Below are positions 5,589 to 12,812 of a DNA stretch of 18,908 nt, in pieces. The notes under the pieces were generated by a model, which was not told the DNA's origin, searched no databases, and saw only the letters and a program-made list of their open reading frames with translations. The stretch comes from DATDOY01 sp035293045 (GTDB taxonomy: Bacteria; Actinomycetota; Acidimicrobiia; IMCC26256; JACPCJ01), in assembly GCA_035293045.1 (NCBI GenBank), contig DATDOY010000060.1, forward strand, positions 1 through 18,908, read 5' to 3'. Each line of letters begins with the position of its first letter. Position 1 is the first letter of the stretch. The position numbers were made by a program, and so were the translations under genes.

Positions 5589-6647
5589 ATGAGTTCCCCA
5601 AGGCACGCCGGTGTCTTCGCCATCGAGCCCATCGACTGGGTCAGCGCATCCGACCGCGACGTCGCGGCGTATCACCGCCTCGACGGCGCCATCGAGCGCG
5701 CCGCGGGCATGCCCGAAGCGCTCGTCGCCCCCTATCCCCTCTTCGAGACCTACCTGCGCGTCGGGCGCCCTCTGATCGAGCGGCGCTCCTGGGTGATCCG
5801 TGACGGCGAGGAATTGGCGGCCGTCGGCCGCTGTGCATGGGAGGACGTCACCGCCAACCGGGATCACGTCGCGCTCGAGTGTGCGGTGCGACCCGATCGT
5901 CAGGGCGAAGGCCTCGAACGGGCGTTGCTGGGCGTCATGGTGGAGGCCGCGTGCGACGATTTCTCGGCCCGGATTCTCGACCTCGAGGAACGGCTCGACG
6001 ATGCGCTGCTGGCGCCGTGGCAGGCGCTGGGTTTCGAAGTCAAGCTCAGGACGCCGCGCAACGTGCTCTGGACGCGTGACCTCAATCGCGATCTCCTCGG
6101 CGAGTGGGTCGCCCGCGCGCAAGAGCGGGCGTCCGACTACGAACTCGTTCGCTTCGACGGACCGTGTCCCGACGACCTCCTCGCGGAGTATCTCGAGCTC
6201 CGGCAGGTTATGAACACTGCCCCGCTCGAGGAACTCGACTGGGACGACGAGGCGTATTCGGCCGAGCAGCTTCGATCGCTCGAAGCCTGGGACGTTCGGC
6301 GGCGGGCAACCCCGTGGGTCGTCATCGCGCGACACGTTCCGAGCGGGGAGCTCGCCGGTTTCACCGTGCTGATCGAAACGGATTTGTGGCCCGAGACCGC
6401 CTGGCAGGGCGACACCGGTGTGCTTCCGGCGCACCGCGAACGCGGGCTCGGCCGCTGGCTGAAGGCCGTCAACGCCCTCCGTCTGCTCGACGAATGGCCC
6501 GCCGTCGAAACCGTGACAACGTGGAATGCGGGCAGCAACAAGCCCATGCTGGGTATCAACTACGCCATGGGGTACGCCGCGCTCGAGTGGTGGGGGGAAC
6601 TCCAGGCCGAGGCAAAGTCGGTGCGCGACCTCCTCGCCGCGACCTGA
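5589..6647 (+). CDS. Tandem-domain GNAT N-acetyltransferase (MshD-like architecture)
   Basis: This 352-residue protein has two GNAT folds. In the N-terminal half (about 10-165) the acetyl-CoA loop region is degenerate: ECAVRPDRQGEGLERALL at 97-114. In the C-terminal half (about 185-345) it is well preserved: TGVLPAHRERGLGRWLKAVN at 276-295 (R-x-x-G-x-G/A loop), then TWNAGSNKPMLGINYAMGY at 311-329, the usual N..N..ML..N...G(F/Y) end of the fold. Double GNAT proteins include mycothiol synthase MshD, where only one half is catalytic; many others in actinobacteria have unknown amine substrates. I cannot choose between these. The start is ATG 5589, because upstream in-frame codons lie inside the EamA gene. 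It converges with the small unknown gene ending at 6656, leaving eight bases. Confidence 0.85.
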   Translation: MSSPRHAGVFAIEPIDWVSASDRDVAAYHRLDGAIERAAGMPEALVAPYPLFETYLRVGRPLIERRSWVIRDGEELAAVGRCAWEDVTANRDHVALECAVRPDRQGEGLERALLGVMVEAACDDFSARILDLEERLDDALLAPWQALGFEVKLRTPRNVLWTRDLNRDLLGEWVARAQERASDYELVRFDGPCPDDLLAEYLELRQVMNTAPLEELDWDDEAYSAEQLRSLEAWDVRRRATPWVVIARHVPSGELAGFTVLIETDLWPETAWQGDTGVLPAHRERGLGRWLKAVNALRLLDEWPAVETVTTWNAGSNKPMLGINYAMGYAALEWWGELQAEAKSVRDLLAAT

Positions 6648-6655
6648 GCGAACGA

Positions 6656-6958
6656 TCAGCTCCCCGAGACGGGGATCCCGTATTCGCGCGCCACGTCCTG
6701 CGCGGTCAGTTCCTCGCCGTCCTCGAACACCAGCGCCGAGTGGTTTTCGGGATGCGGGAACATGTGGATGGCGAGGAACTGTTCAATCGAATCGAACACG
6801 GCGATCGACCCCCGGGGTGGGGGCGTGAGCCAGTGAATCACCACGACGCCGGTCGAGAACAGCACGCCCTCCAGCACGATGCCGGTGCCCGAGACACCGG
6901 AGATATCGGCGTCGCGCCGCATCGAAAACCGCCGCATGCCACTGGGTGCGCGCTCCAT
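6656..6958 (-). CDS. Conserved-looking 100-aa protein, unknown function
   Basis: The start is ATG 6958, backed by ACGGAGG seven bases upstream on the minus strand; longer in-frame starts run through the divergent promoter. The protein opens with basic residues (MERAPSGMRRFSMRRDAD). It then shows a pattern I know from small actinobacterial and phage proteins of no assigned role: DISGVSGTGIVLEGVLFSTG, VVVIHWLTPPPRGSIAVF, DSIEQFLAIHMFP. This suggests a compact beta-rich fold in which a Gly-rich hairpin is followed by a sheet and an amphipathic helix. No membrane segment, signal or catalytic motif is evident. It is divergent from the aldo/keto reductase gene (142 bases apart). Function unknown. 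Confidence 0.75.
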   Translation of the reverse strand: MERAPSGMRRFSMRRDADISGVSGTGIVLEGVLFSTGVVVIHWLTPPPRGSIAVFDSIEQFLAIHMFPHPENHSALVFEDGEELTAQDVAREYGIPVSGS

Positions 6959-7090
6959 ACACAGCCTCCGTTTCCGTGGTGTCATTGTGCCCGACGAATT
7001 CTCGGTTCGCTCGGACCAAAGGGACGATGCGCTCCAGTCTGGGCGATCGGGTGCCCGCTCGACCGGCCTTCGGGTGGCCATCGAGTGATA

Positions 7091-7095
7091 GGAGA
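7091..7095 (+). promoter_or_regulatory. Ribosome binding site fixing the aldo/keto reductase start
   Basis: GGAGA within GATAGGAGAAGGCC stands five bases before the ATG at 7101 and supports that start. Confidence 0.6.
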
Positions 7096-7100
7096 AGGCC

Positions 7101-8057
7101 ATGGAATATCGAACCCTCGGAAACAGCGACCTCGTGGTCTCGGAGATCAGTCTCGGGTCGTGGCTCACCTATGGCGTCGGCGTCGAACTTGATGCCGCCA
7201 CCGCCTGCCTCGATCGCGCCTTCGATCTCGGCATCAACTTCTTCGACACGGCCAACGCCTACGGGCGCGGACGCGCCGAAGAGGTGTGGGGCACGCTGCT
7301 CGCGGGACGACCCCGGGACTCATACGTCCTCGCCACCAAGGTGTACTTCCCGATGTCTGACGCGGACTACGGGCTTTCTCGGGCTCAGATCACCAAGCAA
7401 CTCGACGCGTCGCTGCAGCGCCTTCAGGTCGACTACGTCGACCTCTACCAGTGTCACCGGTACGACGAAGAGACCCCGCTCGAGGAAACGATGGACGCGT
7501 TGACCGACGCCGTCCGGCAGGGCAAGGCGCGTTACCTCGGCTTCTCCGAGTGGAAGCCGAGTCACATCGAGGCGGCGATCACCATGGCCGAGGAACGCGG
7601 GGTAGAGCGGTTCGTCTCGAGCCAGCCGCAGTACTCCATCCTGTGGCGCCTGCCGGAGAAGCGCGTGATTCCGCTCAGCGCCGCCAACGGCATCTCGCAG
7701 ATCGTGTGGTCGCCGCTCGCCCAGGGTGCGCTCACCGGCAAATACGAACCCGGGAAACCTCCGCCCACCGAGTCGCGCGCCGCGAGCGAATCGATGGGAG
7801 CGATGATGGGCAACTGGACCGACGACGCCGTGTTGCAGGCCGTTCAGGACCTCAGGCCGATCGCGGCCGACGCCGGACTGTCGATGGCCCAACTCGCGCT
7901 GGCGTGGGTCCTTCGCGAACCCAACGTGGCGTCAGCCATCATCGGCGCCAGTCGGCCCGACCAGATCGACGACAACGTCGGGGCCTCCGGAGTGAAGCTG
8001 ACCGACGAGATCGTCGCCGCCATCGACAAGGTCGTCGGCCCCGTCCTCCAGCCCTGA
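7101..8057 (+). CDS. Aldo/keto reductase (Kv-beta/YghZ-like branch)
   Basis: This is a cytosolic NADPH-dependent oxidoreductase of the AKR (beta/alpha)8 barrel superfamily, reducing aldehydes or ketones. At 318 residues its length is typical. The catalytic tetrad is complete: D49 and Y54 in FFDTANAYG, K80 in VLATKV, H119 in LYQCHRYDEETP. The N-terminus MEYRTLGNSDLVVSEISLG and the segments GKARYLGFSEW and YSILWRLPE match the branch related to potassium-channel beta subunits and E. coli YghZ. The C-terminal NADPH-binding part includes IVWSPLAQGALTGKY and AIIGASRPDQIDDNV. The substrate is unknown. It is transcribed away from the small unknown gene at 6656-6958 and converges on the SRPBCC gene with an 18-base gap. 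Confidence 0.95.
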   Translation: MEYRTLGNSDLVVSEISLGSWLTYGVGVELDAATACLDRAFDLGINFFDTANAYGRGRAEEVWGTLLAGRPRDSYVLATKVYFPMSDADYGLSRAQITKQLDASLQRLQVDYVDLYQCHRYDEETPLEETMDALTDAVRQGKARYLGFSEWKPSHIEAAITMAEERGVERFVSSQPQYSILWRLPEKRVIPLSAANGISQIVWSPLAQGALTGKYEPGKPPPTESRAASESMGAMMGNWTDDAVLQAVQDLRPIAADAGLSMAQLALAWVLREPNVASAIIGASRPDQIDDNVGASGVKLTDEIVAAIDKVVGPVLQP

Positions 8058-8075
8058 CCCGGGGTCGCTCGCGGC

Positions 8076-8534
8076 TTACCCCTCTGACGAGGTGCCCTCG
8101 AGCACCTGCTTCACACGGGCGAGCGTGGCGACGATGCCGTCGAGGAGCATCTCGTCGCGCCCGGGGTACGGGTAGTCGGGCTTCAGCAGATCCGGAGCGT
8201 GAAACGAGTGCCGAACGCGGGTCGTCTGATGATCAATCGCCTCGAGCTCCCAGCGCCACATCGCGGACGGCACAGCCGGGTCCCCCACGAGATACGAGAA
8301 CACCGATCCCTTGGTCGCGTCGGTCACGGTGCAGGGTGCGTCCCAGGTGAAATCTCCCACCGCGTTATGACCGACAAACGTCGCCCCAACCTCCGGGCGC
8401 GAGTGGCCACCGGTCCACTCGGCGGCGACGCACTCGCTGCTCCATTCCGGATGACGCTCGATGTCGCTGATCGCCGCCCACACCGTTGCCAGGGGCACGG
8501 CGATCTCGATCTCCGCTGATCCGTCGGGATTCAT
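8076..8534 (-). CDS. SRPBCC (polyketide cyclase/dehydrase-like) protein
   Basis: This is a helix-grip (START-like) domain protein of about 152 residues. The opening IEIAVPLATVWAAISDIERHPEWS is the classic SRPBCC first strand and helices. It is followed by a beta-sheet with WTGG, GATFVGHN and W.WELEAID, and a C-terminal helix GIVATLARVKQVLEG that closes the hydrophobic pocket. Such proteins bind lipids, polyketides or other hydrophobic ligands; a few are cyclases. No specific ligand can be named. The start is taken as ATG 8534, eight bases after the stop of the kinase gene; an in-frame GTG at 8552 would overlap that gene by 11 bases. The tight junction implies co-transcription and perhaps translational coupling with the kinase. 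Confidence 0.88.
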   Translation of the reverse strand: MNPDGSAEIEIAVPLATVWAAISDIERHPEWSSECVAAEWTGGHSRPEVGATFVGHNAVGDFTWDAPCTVTDATKGSVFSYLVGDPAVPSAMWRWELEAIDHQTTRVRHSFHAPDLLKPDYPYPGRDEMLLDGIVATLARVKQVLEGTSSEG

Positions 8535-8541
8535 CACACCA

Positions 8542-11500
8542 TCATGGTGCACGGAACGCCGCCGAAGTCAGACCCGAACCGGCATCAGGTGCCTCGATGA
8601 GATCGCGAACGAGCTCGAGCAGGGTCTCCGGCACGAACGGTTTCTGGAGAAAGCGAGTGCCCGCCGCGCCGGGACCATCTGCGTCGGGAGCCGACTCGCT
8701 GTAGCCCGAGATGAAGAGGATGGGGAGTCCCGGCCACCGCTCTCGGAGGCGCGCTGCAAGCTCACCTCCGTTCATCCCGGGCATGACGAGGTCCGTCACA
8801 AGGAGGTGGGGCGGTCCTCTCATGTCGTCGGCGAGCTGGAGGGCCTCGTCTGGGTCGGCGGCCTCGGTCACCTGGTATCCCCGACGAGCTAACGCCGCCG
8901 CCGTCACGGCGCGCACGGCCGGCTCGTCCTCCACCAGCAGCACGGTCACGCTGGGTGCGGCGCGCGGCGCTTGACCGTCGGGGCTCGGCGCTGGCTGCTC
9001 GGCGCCGCTCGACGCCGGAAACGTGACCTCGAAGGTCGCCCCGTGACCCGGCCTCGAGTCGACAGTGATCTCACCGTGGTTGCTCTGCACAATGCCGTAG
9101 ACGACCGAGAGGCCAAGCCCAACGCCGGTCTCCCTCGTCGTGAAGAACGGCTCGAACACGCGCTCCCGAAGATCGGCCCCCATTCCCTCTCCGTCATCGA
9201 CAACCCGAAGAACGACACCATCCCCAGGCCCGCGTTCGCGGACGGACGCTGTCTCCACTCGAACGGTGCCGCCCCTCGGCATCGCGTCGCGTGCGTTGAC
9301 AATGAGGTTGAGAAGGATCTGGTGGACGTGGGTGCGCGCGACCCGAACGACGCACGGATCCGGAGACAGGGCAAGTTCGAAGGAGATGTGCTCACCGATG
9401 AGTCGCGACAGCATGTCTCGCATTGCTGCGACCTCGTCGTTGAGATTGATGAGTTCCGCCACGGGCGTGCGGTGGCGGCTCATCATCAACATCTGTTCGG
9501 TGAGAGCCGCGGCGCGCTCTGAAGCGACGCGGATCGCCTCAGCGTGGTCTCGCACCACGGCGGCATCGGCGGCCTCTTCGAGCAGGAACTCCGCGTGCCC
9601 GAGGATGGTCGTGAGAATGTTGTTGAAGTCGTGGGCCACACCACCCGCCAGCCTCCCGATCGCGTTCATCTTCTGGGCCTGGCGCAGCTCCTCTTCCAGT
9701 TCGATCCGCTCCGTGATGTCCGCCATGACCGCAATCACGCCTGGGGGTTGGTCCGAACCTTGTGCGAGCGGGGCGAGCGAGACCGAGACGTCGATCTCGC
9801 TCCCGTCCTTGCATTGTCCCTTGGTGTCGATCCCCATCACGCGTTCCCCTGCGCGCACTCGCGCGGAAAGGGTGGCGTAGTCATCCACCTGCCGGGAACC
9901 AACCCACGGCGGGAGGCCCGGCATTGCCTGCACCTCCTCCAACGAGAAACCGAACATCTCCTCGGCCGCCGGATTGAGAAGGGTGGCGCGCCCGCTGGGT
10001 TCGAAGACGGCAACCGCAAGCGGGCTGGCATCGATGAGCTGACGGAGATGAGCCTCGTTCGCAGCGAGCGCCTCCTCGGCCCGGCGACGCTCGCTGACGT
10101 CCTGGGCCGCGCCGTAGACCCGATCGACCGCGCCGGTGAACGGGTCGAGGACGGGAATCGCGTAGATGCGCAGCCAACGAGTCGACCCGTCGGCGGCGCG
10201 GACCCGAAACTCGTCGACCGTGCGCTCCCCCGCGAGGACCCGTGCCTCGGCCGCGGCAATCAGGTCGGCGTCCTCGACATGGGCAATGGGCGCGAAGAGT
10301 TGCCGTGGCGTGGGGTGGGATGGGTATCCCGTGAGGCGCGTCCAGGCGTCCGAGACCCAGTCGAGCACGAGATCGCCATCGACGGCGGTATACGAGAACG
10401 CCGCGTCGGACACCGACTCGGCGATGACGCGCCGGTACTCCTCTGCGTTGCGTCGCTCGGTGACGTCCTGCGTCGTTCCCTTGTACGCGATGGGTGCCCC
10501 GGCCTCGTCGACCTCAACCTCGCACCGCACCAAGAGCCACCGTGCGGCGCCGTCCGGTCGCACGATTCGGTACTCGTATTCGACCGGTTCACGAGACACG
10601 ACCGCTCGCTCCAACATCGCAGCCATTCCGTCAAGATCGCCCGGGTGGATCAAGGACATCACCCACTCCGGCGGCGGAGGCTGCGGCTCGGTCCACCCGA
10701 AGATGCGCGCTATCTGGTCCGACCAACTGCGGACGTTCATCTCGAGGTCGACGTGCCAATCTCCAATTTCAGCGAGGACCTGCGCTTCGAGGAGTTGCGC
10801 CTCGCGCTCGGAAAGGCGCTGCTGCGCCGTCCGCCGCTCGTGGATATCGCGAACCGCCCCGACCACGCGCACGACACCCGACCCCGCGTCCATCGGCGTG
10901 TCTGAGATCTCCAGCCACCTTGGTTCGCCGGACTTGGTACGGATGCGGAACTCGGCGGTGGATGGCTGCCCGGACAACACCCGTTGGGCGTGCGCTTCCA
11001 GTACGTCGGCGTCCTCGGCGATCACGAGGCCGGGCCAGCCACCAAGAGCGAGCGCCTCCTCGCCGGTGTACCCCGAAATCCGCTCGATCCCCTCGGTGGA
11101 CCACTCCACGACGTGCCGTCCACCTGGGTGTGTGGCGTAGGCGTAGGCGACGTCGGAAGTGATCTCAGAGACCAGGCGGTACCGCTCCTCGAACGCTGCC
11201 ACCGTGGTGAGCTGCTCCTGAAGTTCGTGATACAGGGTGGCGTTGTCGATCGCAGTGCCGGCACATGCGGCAAGTCCTTGCAGTCGCTGGGTGAGCTCTG
11301 GACCCATCTCGGGAGTTTCGGCTCCTCGCTTGACCGCGGCGACGAGCCCGATCACTTCACCGCGGCGACTCAGGGGAACGATCAGCGCCGCATCGGTGTC
11401 GAACGCTTGCATGACCGCCATGACCACGGAGTCGGCCACATCGAGGGTCACGTAGACGGGGTCCGCTCGTTCGATGAGCGCGTCGATCAGTGGACTCGCA

Positions 11501-11793
11501 TCGAGCGGAAGCTCGAAGCCCGCGACGGTCTCGGCGAGTTCGGTGGGCCACCCCCACAGACCTTCTACGGTCAGTACGCCGCGCTCGTGATCGAATAAGA
11601 CGACGACGGACGCGTCGGCATCCACGACGAGCGGGACTGCGGATGCAAGGCGCTGAGCGATCTGCGACGGCTCGCCGATTTCAGCGAGTTCGCGCGAGAG
11701 AGCGAAGAGCACCGCCGAGGTTTCGCGCTCGAAGTTCGCACCTTGGACCACCGGGTCGATCTCCCACGTCGCGGCGGCGCCAGGGCCCCGCAC
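8542..11793 (-). CDS. Soluble hybrid histidine kinase: GAF, four PAS, HisKA, HATPase, receiver
   Basis: At 1083 residues with no membrane segment, this is a cytoplasmic sensor. Order: GAF (about 25-188), PAS1 (203-320), PAS2 (332-448, PAC end GTTQDVTERR), PAS3 (452-570, end GAAQDVSERR), PAS4 (577-697), dimerisation/phosphoacceptor (705-775) with H721 in GGVAHDFNN, HATPase (815-927) with N-box NLIVNARDAM, G1 DDGEGM (866-871), F-box EPFFTT and G2 GVGLGL (890-895), and receiver (948-1065) with D956, phosphoacceptor D1001 in TDLVMPG, S1029 and K1051. All catalytic residues are present, so it should be active. The fused receiver suggests a phosphorelay or self-control; no separate output regulator is nearby. 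The start is GTG 11793, with TACGAT seven bases upstream and no Shine-Dalgarno. The hydrolase gene lies upstream and the SRPBCC gene follows directly. Confidence 0.95.
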   Translation of the reverse strand: MRGPGAAATWEIDPVVQGANFERETSAVLFALSRELAEIGEPSQIAQRLASAVPLVVDADASVVVLFDHERGVLTVEGLWGWPTELAETVAGFELPLDASPLIDALIERADPVYVTLDVADSVVMAVMQAFDTDAALIVPLSRRGEVIGLVAAVKRGAETPEMGPELTQRLQGLAACAGTAIDNATLYHELQEQLTTVAAFEERYRLVSEITSDVAYAYATHPGGRHVVEWSTEGIERISGYTGEEALALGGWPGLVIAEDADVLEAHAQRVLSGQPSTAEFRIRTKSGEPRWLEISDTPMDAGSGVVRVVGAVRDIHERRTAQQRLSEREAQLLEAQVLAEIGDWHVDLEMNVRSWSDQIARIFGWTEPQPPPPEWVMSLIHPGDLDGMAAMLERAVVSREPVEYEYRIVRPDGAARWLLVRCEVEVDEAGAPIAYKGTTQDVTERRNAEEYRRVIAESVSDAAFSYTAVDGDLVLDWVSDAWTRLTGYPSHPTPRQLFAPIAHVEDADLIAAAEARVLAGERTVDEFRVRAADGSTRWLRIYAIPVLDPFTGAVDRVYGAAQDVSERRRAEEALAANEAHLRQLIDASPLAVAVFEPSGRATLLNPAAEEMFGFSLEEVQAMPGLPPWVGSRQVDDYATLSARVRAGERVMGIDTKGQCKDGSEIDVSVSLAPLAQGSDQPPGVIAVMADITERIELEEELRQAQKMNAIGRLAGGVAHDFNNILTTILGHAEFLLEEAADAAVVRDHAEAIRVASERAAALTEQMLMMSRHRTPVAELINLNDEVAAMRDMLSRLIGEHISFELALSPDPCVVRVARTHVHQILLNLIVNARDAMPRGGTVRVETASVRERGPGDGVVLRVVDDGEGMGADLRERVFEPFFTTRETGVGLGLSVVYGIVQSNHGEITVDSRPGHGATFEVTFPASSGAEQPAPSPDGQAPRAAPSVTVLLVEDEPAVRAVTAAALARRGYQVTEAADPDEALQLADDMRGPPHLLVTDLVMPGMNGGELAARLRERWPGLPILFISGYSESAPDADGPGAAGTRFLQKPFVPETLLELVRDLIEAPDAGSGLTSAAFRAP

Positions 11794-11800
11794 ACCAAGG

Positions 11801-11806
11801 ATCGTA
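11801..11806 (-). promoter_or_regulatory. Putative -10 box (TACGAT) for leaderless kinase transcript
   Basis: On the minus strand TACGAT ends seven bases before the GTG at 11793. That spacing predicts a transcript starting at the start codon. No ribosome binding site is present. It implies the kinase has its own promoter besides any read-through from the hydrolase gene. Confidence 0.45.
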
Positions 11807-11813
11807 CCGGCCT

Positions 11814-11827
11814 ACCGGCGCGCCGGT
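11814..11827. promoter_or_regulatory. 14-bp perfect palindrome ACCGGCGCGCCGGT in the kinase promoter
   Basis: The palindrome occupies the place between the -10 box (11801-11806) and the expected -35 region of the kinase gene, in the 39-base gap after the hydrolase stop. As DNA it could be an operator for a dimeric regulator; as RNA it could form a short hairpin ending the hydrolase transcript. The sequence cannot decide between these. Confidence 0.4.
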
Positions 11828-11832
11828 GACGG

Positions 11833-12756
11833 CTACGCGAGATGCTCGACAACCGCCTCGGCGAACCGCTCTGGGGCTTCGATCATCGGGTAGTGACCGA
11901 CGCCCTCGAGCCGCGTGAAGCGGGCGTTGGGACAGCGGTCCGCCAGACGCTCCGCCATGGGATAGACGGCGACCGGATCGAGATCGCCCCACACGATCGC
12001 CAGCGCGCCTTCGTGGCGCTCGATGGCGCCGGTCCAGCGGCCCTCGTGAACGCGGCGCTCCTCGATATAGCGAATGAGCCGCGGCTGCAGGGCGCCCCCG
12101 CCGTCGCGAACCACCAGCTCGGCGGCCGCGCGCAGGTGAGGATCGTCGACAGGAAAATCGGGGTTCAGAATGGCATGAAGAGCGGCGACGAGACTCTCCG
12201 AAGGTAGGTCACCGTCGAGTCGTTCGTCTGGGAGGGCGAGGAGGAACTTCTGCCCGTCGGTGAACTGCACAAGATCGAGGTAGATCGATCCGTTGGTGAG
12301 GACCCGCCGGCGAATGTCGAAACTCAGGGTTCCGTCGATCGAACGAGCCAGGATCTCGCCCCCAACAGAATCGCCCATGTCGTGGGTCAGCAGATCAACG
12401 ACGGTGAGTCCGCACGAGGCAGCCACCGCTTCTGCCAGGTCGGCCTGCTCGAAGAGCGAATAGCGCTGATCGGGCTTCGCCGACAGGCCGTACCCGAGCA
12501 TGTCAAACATGACCACCCGACGATCGGCGGACAGGGCATCAACGCAGGTCGCGAAGTCGATGGATGACGTCGGATACCCGTGCAGGACCAGCAGCGGCGG
12601 TGCGGTCGTCTCGCTCTCCGCCGGAACATCGACGACGAAGATGTCATGGCCGAGGAGCTGGCGCCGAGCACCTCGCTCGAGCCAGGCGGCGATGTGATCA
12701 GCGGGTTCCACGGCCGCGGATCTTGGCACGTTGGCCGAACGCCCGCCTGACCTCAC
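11833..12756 (-). CDS. Alpha/beta hydrolase with Asp nucleophile (MEST/haloalkane dehalogenase-like)
   Basis: Up to 307 residues, cytosolic. Features of the fold: oxyanion-hole motif HGYP (59-62), nucleophile elbow LLTHDMGDSVGGE with Asp 126 where lipases have Ser, acid in VWGDLDP (D258 or D260), and catalytic His 288 in GVGHYP. An Asp nucleophile is the mark of haloalkane dehalogenases and epoxide hydrolases. The HDxGD elbow and RRVLTNGSIYLDLVQ following it are closest to the MEST group of that family, whose natural substrate is unsettled. The start is uncertain: GTG codons at 12756, 12729 and 12711 are all in frame and none has a good Shine-Dalgarno. The first 15-20 residues look non-conserved, so 12711 (with AAGAT eight bases upstream) is attractive. 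The kinase gene follows 39 bases downstream; CorA is divergent. Confidence 0.88.
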   Translation of the reverse strand: MRSGGRSANVPRSAAVEPADHIAAWLERGARRQLLGHDIFVVDVPAESETTAPPLLVLHGYPTSSIDFATCVDALSADRRVVMFDMLGYGLSAKPDQRYSLFEQADLAEAVAASCGLTVVDLLTHDMGDSVGGEILARSIDGTLSFDIRRRVLTNGSIYLDLVQFTDGQKFLLALPDERLDGDLPSESLVAALHAILNPDFPVDDPHLRAAAELVVRDGGGALQPRLIRYIEERRVHEGRWTGAIERHEGALAIVWGDLDPVAVYPMAERLADRCPNARFTRLEGVGHYPMIEAPERFAEAVVEHLA

Positions 12757-12769
12757 GCCACTCTGCCCT

Positions 12770-12794
12770 GGTATACCCGCCGCGAGGGCCCTCG
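12770..12794. promoter_or_regulatory. Divergent hydrolase/corA promoter region with two palindromes
   Basis: GGTATACC (12770-12777) and the 12-bp perfect palindrome CGAGGGCCCTCG (12783-12794) lie next to each other in the gap between the hydrolase and corA starts. TATACC could be part of a -10 element for either direction. Binding protein unknown. Confidence 0.3.
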
Positions 12795-12812
12795 AGGCGC
12801 GAGCATCTACCC

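Noticed and set aside
4412..5632. 406-codon minus-strand frame across EamA
   Set aside because: The translation is hydrophilic and charge-rich and mirrors EamA; no start signal is present.
8056..8066. GACCC-G-GGGTC as terminator between the aldo/keto reductase and SRPBCC genes
   Set aside because: The one-base centre cannot form an RNA hairpin loop. The looser GGGGT/ACCCC pair around it has only five pairs and a 12-base loop.
9544..10905. 453-codon plus-strand frame inside the kinase gene
   Set aside because: It is antisense to the PAS and HisKA region of the kinase, which has every expected motif. No domain is seen in the antisense translation.
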